A stretch of 64,000 bases of DNA from Pelecanus crispus (Eukaryota; Chordata; Aves; Pelecaniformes; Pelecanidae). This document shows, in pieces, positions 57,720 through 64,000 of this stretch (the first letter of the stretch is position 1; every line of letters starts with the position of its first letter). The notes beneath the pieces were generated by a model that was given only the letters and a program-made list of their open reading frames with translations, did not search any database and was not told where the DNA came from. The stretch spans positions 6,642,511 through 6,706,510 of the forward strand of contig NC_134659.1 in the NCBI RefSeq assembly GCF_030463565.1, written 5' to 3'. The position numbers were made by a program, and so were the translations under genes.

Positions 57720-57930
57720 TGAGAGAGCGAGTGCAAGTATTGCTAATTTATGATCAGAGAAATATATGTTTGAGTTTGAAGATTACATGGAAAGGACCTG
57801 GTGTTCAGCTGATGATAAATCTGTTTTATCGGGGGGTTGTGAAAAGGCTTCCCCACAGGGCAAATTGTGGGAACACAGAACATAATTACCCTAAATTCCA
57901 ATTTGAGTAATTATTTCTACCTACCTGTCA
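57720..57930. promoter_or_regulatory. AT-rich island, possible enhancer or conserved non-coding element
   Basis: About 210 bases of AT-rich, complex sequence with TGCTAATTTATG, GATGATAAATC and GTAATTATTTC words, between GC-rich flanks. A mixture of homeodomain- and GATA-like words is typical of vertebrate enhancers, but this is inference. Confidence 0.25.
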
Positions 57931-60900
57931 CTCCCCTGGTGCTTTCAGCTGGATGGAGAGCTTTTGCTTTCCCCTGCCTCTCTGCTTAAGAGCCAAAGCC
58001 ATTGTGCAGCACTGCTGGGCTCTCTGAAGAGCTGGGCCAGCCCTGCCCATGGGAAGACACTCGCCTGCAAGGCTTTGGGGCTCGCTGCTGTCCCACCCCA
58101 CCCCAAGAACTGCCCTTTCACTGCCTTTTTTCACGGCTGCTGAGTAGGGGCTGTCAGATGTTGCTTTCTGCAACTGCGTTGGCACCCAGGCAGGGAGGAG
58201 GCAGGCGGACCAGGGTGGGGGGGGATTTGGGTGGCTGCTTCCCGCGATGTCCTTGCCCCTGCAGGGAGGGCAGCACCCTCTTGGGTAGCGAGTACCCATG
58301 GGGAGAGCCCACGCACAGGGCCACGACATTGACATTTTTCCCCCCTGTGTCCATCTCTGGGATGGGTGACACGTGGCAGAGGTGGCCGGGGGCTGGAGGG
58401 ACGTTGGCTGTGGGGGATGCCCGTCCCCGTCCCCGCTCTCCCCGTCCCCTCCAGGCTCTGCACCGTGGCAGTGAGGTAATCGAGGGTTTTACTGCAGTGG
58501 GCCGTGGATAGCTTTTCTAAGCATCGTCTCCTAATGCTTCCCCGAAGAGCCAGGCAGGCTACTGGGCGCATTAGGAATCGATGCACATCGCCAATGGATT
58601 GCATGCACTCCCTGCTCCACCTCTCCGTGCTCTCTGGCTGTCTCGGTGCTTGCCCCCTCCCCAGCGTGGCCAGGGCTGCCCCATGCCAGCTCTGCCCTCC
58701 CAGTGTCACCCAGGTGATGGGGGACAGCAGGGACTGTTCCCCCCCAGTGCAGGGCTGCAGCAGGCAGCTCCGTCCGCACCCTGGTCCCTCAGGATGGACC
58801 AGCAGCTCCAGGTGAAGCTGCCGGGCTGCACCCCTGTGCCTTCCCCCAGGGACTTGCAGCAGATGGGTGGGGTGGGTGACAAGAGTCTGTACAGGCCAGC
58901 CAAGTGGAGAGGGGAAAAAAATGACCCTGGTGAGAGCAGGGATGGGCTCTGCACCTCAAGTGGCTCCCTGGGAGATGCCAGACAGTCCCTCCCGTGAGGG
59001 CCAGGAACCCACTGCCTCCCAGAGCCTCCCTCTGCAGATGGGCAAGTGATGGCAGTGATGGCACCGAGAGTTCAACCGCAGCAGGTAGAAGCATTTGCAA
59101 AAGCAATTGCTCTGCCCGCAACGGTGTGGAGCAGCCTTGGGGCTCATAGCGGGGGCAGTGCAGGGGTGGGCTTTTCTCTTGTGGGACTTTCCTCCAGCTC
59201 CATCAACAGTTTATTCCAACTTACCCCCTCATTAGTGAAAGGAGAATCGGATCCAAAAAGGGCTCTGAAACGTGCTGGTCATGCACCCAAACCTGTGGCT
59301 GCCGGCCCTGGTCGCTCTCACCCCCAGCTCTGAGCACTCATGGCAAAGAGGGGATGAGACCTCCATAGGTGAGGGAAACTGAGGCACAGAGTGAAAGGGG
59401 CATTTCCCAAGGACTCAGTGAGCCGTGGGAGAGGACATCGATCCCTTGCACACCTCTGTGGCCTCAGTTTCCCCCAAACTGGGAAATCACCCACATTGAA
59501 CTGTGGTTCTGCGCAGGGATGGAGAGCCCTGCACGGGGGTTGGGGGCTGCTGGGTCCTCCAGGGCAGGAGGGGAGCAGTGGGGGCTGTGGAGCAGGGATG
59601 GGGGTCACCTAGGTCAGGGTCCCACTCAGCATCTTTTGTCTGCTCAAATGCAAATTATTCCATCTCCCTGCAAACCTCCTGCCTGGATCCAGACTGCCCT
59701 GGGACTGCTGAAGAGACAGAGGACACGCGTGCTGGTGGCTGGGGACAGAGGGACTCCTCAGATGGACGGACAGGGCTGCAGTGGGGCATCTCTTAGGTAA
59801 GTGGGCGGAGAAGGAGAAGCAGAGGCACCTGCTGGTCTCCAGCAGGACATGAGGTGGCTTTGCCAAGAGGCTAATTTGGCTGGGAGCATCCCCTGGGCAG
59901 CGAAGCTGAGTTTGCCGTTCCCCGGCCGGCTGCTCTGCATGCTGCTGCCGGCACCGCGCGCGGCGATGCCCGGACCTGGCGGGTGCTCACGTGGCTCCGC
60001 TGATAAAACTTGCATGAGGACATGCGCAAAAAATCAATGGTTGTGCTTATGAATTAATGATCGCTGGAGCTGACTGATGCGGCCTGCGCCGTGCATGCTG
60101 TATTGCTAATGAACACCAGCAGTGGGAGCGCGGGAAGGGCCGGCGACGTACTGCTGCAGCACCTTCTGCATCTCTGTTTATTCATGTTTTAAATATATTT
60201 GATTTTGCATTTGCTCCCAGGGCCACTTTAAGCAGGTGATTTCCATGAAAGGGACCTGGCGGGTGCATGCAACGGGGAGGGGGCTGCTGCTTTTTGAAGT
60301 GGGGGGGACATTGGGAAGGGCCGATGGCTCTCAGCTCCGTGCTGGGAGGGGCTGAATTGGAGGCAGGCTCTATAAATATGTATGTGGGTAATTCTAATCG
60401 AACACCACAGCTCTCGGTGCTGGCATGTGTCACTCCCGTGACATTATCTCTGCAATTAGAGCTTTTTTCCCACAATTGCATAAGAACCTCTCGGTGACTC
60501 ACCGGGTTTGGGGGGGGAGAGGCGAACGGCAGCTCGGAGGCGGCCGGCTGTGCCTGCGCGTGTGTGAGGTGTGAAAATCAGCCGCTCAGGTGCTCTGCAG
60601 CTTGCAACTTGCTCCCGAGCAAACCTCGATCCCAGTCACTCGCAACTCCACTGCCCTCTCCGACGTCACCACCAGCACCCTGGTTTGGGGACATTTGGCT
60701 GTCCCCCTGCCAGCGAGCTCCCCGTCCACCCAGCACTGCCTTCTGCCAGGGGTTTATTTCTGTCCTTAGTGTAGTCTGTTTGCACGGGGCTGACCCTTTG
60801 GTGCCAATAATAGCATGTTTCGGATCCCCGATTAAAACCGCTGCAGTGTCAGAATCAATAAGCGTTGGCGGCCAAGACCATAATAAGTATAATAATCCCC

Positions 60901-63040
60901 ATTAGGGTAACGAAGAGGGGAGGGAGTGCAGGGCTGCTGATATGGTAATGCCACAAATCTGCTTCGATCAGCTGGAGCCGCAGCATCCTCCCCGCGTGGG
61001 GCAGGGACCCCGGCTCTCGCGCCGTTTGCCATCCCCGGCATCGGCAGAGCCCCCGCTTCTGGCTGCCGTAACACCTTGTGTGCCCCAGCTTGGAAACTTG
61101 GCTGTGCAAGGTTAATTATTGGGTCTTTGGAAATGTGTGTGACCAGCGTGGGAGAGGGGCCAGGGCTCAGTGAAGCCAGGGGAATTGCTTATCCTCCCCC
61201 AAAGCTTAAAGAAAATTTAAAGACTGAGATTATCGAGCAGGGGAAATTCCTGCTCCGACCCATCCTGCCAATTTGTCTTGCAGAGATCGAGTGTGGCGAG
61301 GGCTGGGAGGAAGGGGAACGCTAGCGGCATTAAAGTAGCTGCCTAGGAAAAAAATAAAAATCAAAAAGTAATTGTGGCCCCATTGATCCGTGGCTCTGCC
61401 GCTGTGGCTCTCTGCTGCGCTTTGATCAGCTTTCACAGTCGCAGATGAGAGAGTCCCAGCAGCTGGGGGTATTAAATGATGCCAAACACTTTTCAGGTGA
61501 AAACTATAGAATTCTTCCTTGGATAAACCCAAAATAGAGTAGCAGCTGCAGGGGTGGGGGAGTGGAGCAGCCACGGGGCTGGGCACGCTCTTCACAGGAG
61601 AGATGCCACTGCCTCTCTGCTGGGACTTCCCTGAGAAGCCGGAGCGATGCTCCCTGCCCACGGCAGCTGCTTGGTCCCCTCTGACTGCAAAAAACATCTC
61701 CAACACCCAAAAAGCTGACGGCCAAGCCCTGTTGCAAGTCCATGGCCGTGCTGCCAGCGATGGGGCACGGTGTGATGGTACTTAGGGGGCTGTGCAGGTT
61801 TTGGGGGCGATATCTAACCATGTGCCATGGGAATGAGACCAGTCCCAGGCAGAATTGGTTGGTAATTTTTAGACAAATTGGTTTTGCTCGAAAAATGGAG
61901 GTTTGTTGAAACCCGGCGTGTTTATAGAAAAACATCGGTTTCAACAGATTTCTGTTTCAACATGTTTTTTAGAAGAAAAAGGAAAGCTTTCCAAATTGTC
62001 AAAAGACCCCAGTTGAACACTTTCTCGGCAGAGCATAATCCATTTCTCGGCTCCAAATTACTTTTCATTTTGCAATGTAAGTAAATGTATTGCAAAATCC
62101 CCTTTTGAAAGGGGGCTGAAATGGTTGGGGAGGACCTCAGAGACAGACTGGGATTAACTTGTTCCAGCCTGGGGTCTGGATTTTCAAACAATGTCCTTTT
62201 TCCTTTCTTTTCGATGATGGTTTTTCATCCTGCTGCAGGATGGTTAATACCAGCAATTCCTTCCTGGTGTGGAAATTGCTTCATCTACAGGCACCAAGTA
62301 TTAAAGGCTGGCAGGGGACCCTACATGGGGGCAAATAGCTCTCTTTTGTGCTGTTTTTCTCTGATTTACCCTACTTCTGCAGCATTTTTAGTGGCCTCAG
62401 TCAAGAGAGGATGCTGGTGGATGGTCTGGTCCACTGCAGGCATTTCTCCCATACCAATGGGTGATGCTTTGTGGCCAGACCTCTGGAAGATCTTGTTGTC
62501 GCACTGATCCAGCAATATTTCCCTTCGATGGGGTATGGGATGACATCTCGGATAGGGACCACCTCCATCCATATGAGTCTGCATCTTATCTGAGCTGTTG
62601 CAATTGCAGGTTGGAAATGCAGCCTCCGGTGCAGGGAGCCCAGAGCGCGCCAAGAGCACCAGCATCCATGCGGTGATTTTCCTTGGGAGCATTGCTGGAG
62701 CCGAGAGCAATGCTGAAGGGGAGTTGGGAGGCCTCATCAGCATGCACAATAGACTAAAACATGCAAATGTGCAATTTATTCTGTTTATTAAACTGGAATC
62801 TCCATAGATTTTACACTCTTCTCCACCGCCTAAGTATTAATCAAAGTAATAACTTAATTCCAGATTTTAGTTTTCCAGAAAGGAGAGGGGAGCCCAGCCT
62901 GTGGGCTGCACCCGGCTGAGAGGGATGCTGGGGCAGAGCGTGGGCTCCCTAAATTTGCAGTGGGATGCAGCCAGAGCCACAGGGATGCAGAAGGATGCGG
63001 AGAAATCTCTGGTTTGGTTCTGGACCCAAAGAACTCTTCC
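57931..63040. other. Intergenic, no gene recognised
   Basis: AT-rich islands at about 60000-60130, 60360-60480, 60815-60935, 61860-62110 and 62755-62870 stand out from GC-rich surroundings. A TATA-like TATAAATA lies near 60371. No coding exon, RNA gene or complete repeat was recognised. Confidence 0.5.
60815..60935. promoter_or_regulatory. AT-rich island, possible conserved non-coding element
   Basis: Contains CCGATTAAAACC, GAATCAATAAGC and ATAATAAGTATAATAATCCCC words in about 120 bases. Compositional contrast is clear; function is inferred only. Confidence 0.2.
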
Positions 63041-63213
63041 AAAGAGTTCTGCCCAGGGAAGTGGTTGAGTCACCATCCCTGGAGGTTTTTAAAAAGACGT
63101 GTAGATGTGGCACTTAGGGACGTGGTTTAGTGGTGGACTCGGCAGTGTTAGGTTTACGGTTGGACTCAATGATCTTAAAGGTCTTTTCCAACCTAAATGA
63201 TTCTATGATTCTA
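63041..63213 (+). mobile_element. CR1 LINE 3'-end fragment (longer copy)
   Basis: Typical CR1 3' sequence: CCATCCCTGGAGG near 63073, the GTAGATGTGGCACTTAGGGA stretch, GGTCTTTTCCAACCT at 63180-63194, then the ATTCTATGATTCTA tail ending at 63213. The left boundary is approximate and similarity may begin near 63000. The reading frame is not preserved. Confidence 0.9.
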
Positions 63214-64000
63214 AAGCGGCCGCCTCCTCCCCTGCACAAGCTTTTTCCAGGCACAAGAGGGGTTTGGGTTTGGGAAGATGGAGTGGAGCTGGGCCTGGGA
63301 ACCCCCAAACAGTGTCGGGTTCCCGCTGGCAGTTGCATTAACAGCTCAACTTGACTTAACGAAATGGTGGCTGTGCTGGTGAGCAGCCAAAATCTGACCT
63401 GCTTTTCTCTTTATTATATCTGCTTGCAGATCTCATGCAACTCTTTAATCAAATGTTTCAATGCCTCCATAGAGCTGGAAAGGATTTGGACAATGTGGCT
63501 GGGTTGTTTGCAAACTTCTTCAGGCTCCAAGTGCATTCCCAGCTTTCCTTTTTTCAAGAAAGAAGGGAATCGAAGCCGGTGGCCAGGCTCAGAGGTGTTT
63601 GGGCTGGGTCCTGGCTGGAGCGGCGCAGGGATTTACAGCAAAGCCCGGGGAAGGGGGCATCACCTCCTTGCCAAGCCTGGTGGCACTCAGAGCCTGCAAG
63701 GGTGTGGGGACAGGGCTGGGTCCTTCGTAGCTGACTTAGGGTTGGGTTTTGGCATCCACATGGACTTTGGTGGCTTTGGGTCTGATGCCTCCCCTGCAAT
63801 CGAATAGAAACTTGAAATTATAACAAGCCCATAAATGCATCTGGTAGAGATCCTGTGATGGGTTGGCAGTGGGATATCCAGTTCCCAGCTGGGGAAGGTT
63901 TGAGGAGGGTGGAGGGATGCAGGGAAGAGCCAGGAGTTATTTCAGCTCCCTGTGCCACCCCCTTCCTCCTGCTCCTCCAACTCGAGTGCTAAAAAATGCT
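63214..64000. other. Intergenic, right edge of window
   Basis: Follows the CR1 tail. No exon, repeat or RNA gene recognised. Confidence 0.55.

Noticed and set aside
51651-64000. Search for coding exons of ATP2B4, the next gene in mammals
   Set aside because: No frame resembles a plasma-membrane calcium pump exon, so the gene must start outside the window or be represented only by unrecognisable 5'UTR.

Overview
The window looks like a GC-rich avian nuclear locus, probably on a microchromosome. The evidence is vertebrate intron-exon structure with short introns, two 3'-end fragments of the bird-typical CR1 retrotransposon (28391-28463 and 63041-63213) ending in the ATTCTATG tail, very low interspersed-repeat density, and two small leucine-rich repeat proteoglycan (SLRP) genes in tandem. 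I cannot name the species from the sequence.

Only two genes can be supported, both on the + strand. PRELP (prolargin, class II SLRP) has coding exons at 39229-40165 and 42023-42201, and a candidate non-coding first exon ending at 32594. Its GC-rich then AT-rich 3'UTR probably ends near 44303-44330. OPTC (opticin, class III SLRP) has six coding exons between 48648 and 51422, a candidate TATA-driven non-coding first exon near 47425-47484, and a polyadenylation signal at 51621. The open frames splice cleanly, with GT-AG sites and matching phases, into 371 and 328 residues, close to the mammalian proteins. From memory, the order PRELP then OPTC on one strand matches mammals, where FMOD lies to the left and ATP2B4 to the right. 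Neither flanking gene is visible here.

Layout: 1-32.5 kb is intergenic, with no exon I can support; it holds mononucleotide runs, CpG-rich patches, one CR1 fragment and AT-rich islands. 32.5-44.3 kb is PRELP, 44.3-47.4 kb is a compact spacer, and 47.4-51.65 kb is OPTC. 51.65-64 kb is intergenic again, with AT-rich islands that may be conserved non-coding elements and a second CR1 fragment.

Both products are secreted extracellular-matrix proteins. PRELP links basement-membrane heparan sulphate to collagen through its basic Pro/Arg N terminus and LRR domain. Opticin is a vitreous and ciliary-body glycoprotein with an acidic, tyrosine-rich N terminus that in mammals is sulphated. I found no undescribed system of genes. 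The most unusual observations are in non-coding DNA: a ~70-bp block shared by OPTC intron 6 and the region upstream of the OPTC start codon, a fresh 66-bp tandem duplication beside an OPTC splice acceptor, and a perfect 13-bp inverted repeat at 21028-21057. Most long open frames in this window come from GC-rich, stop-poor DNA open on both strands, and I left them out.
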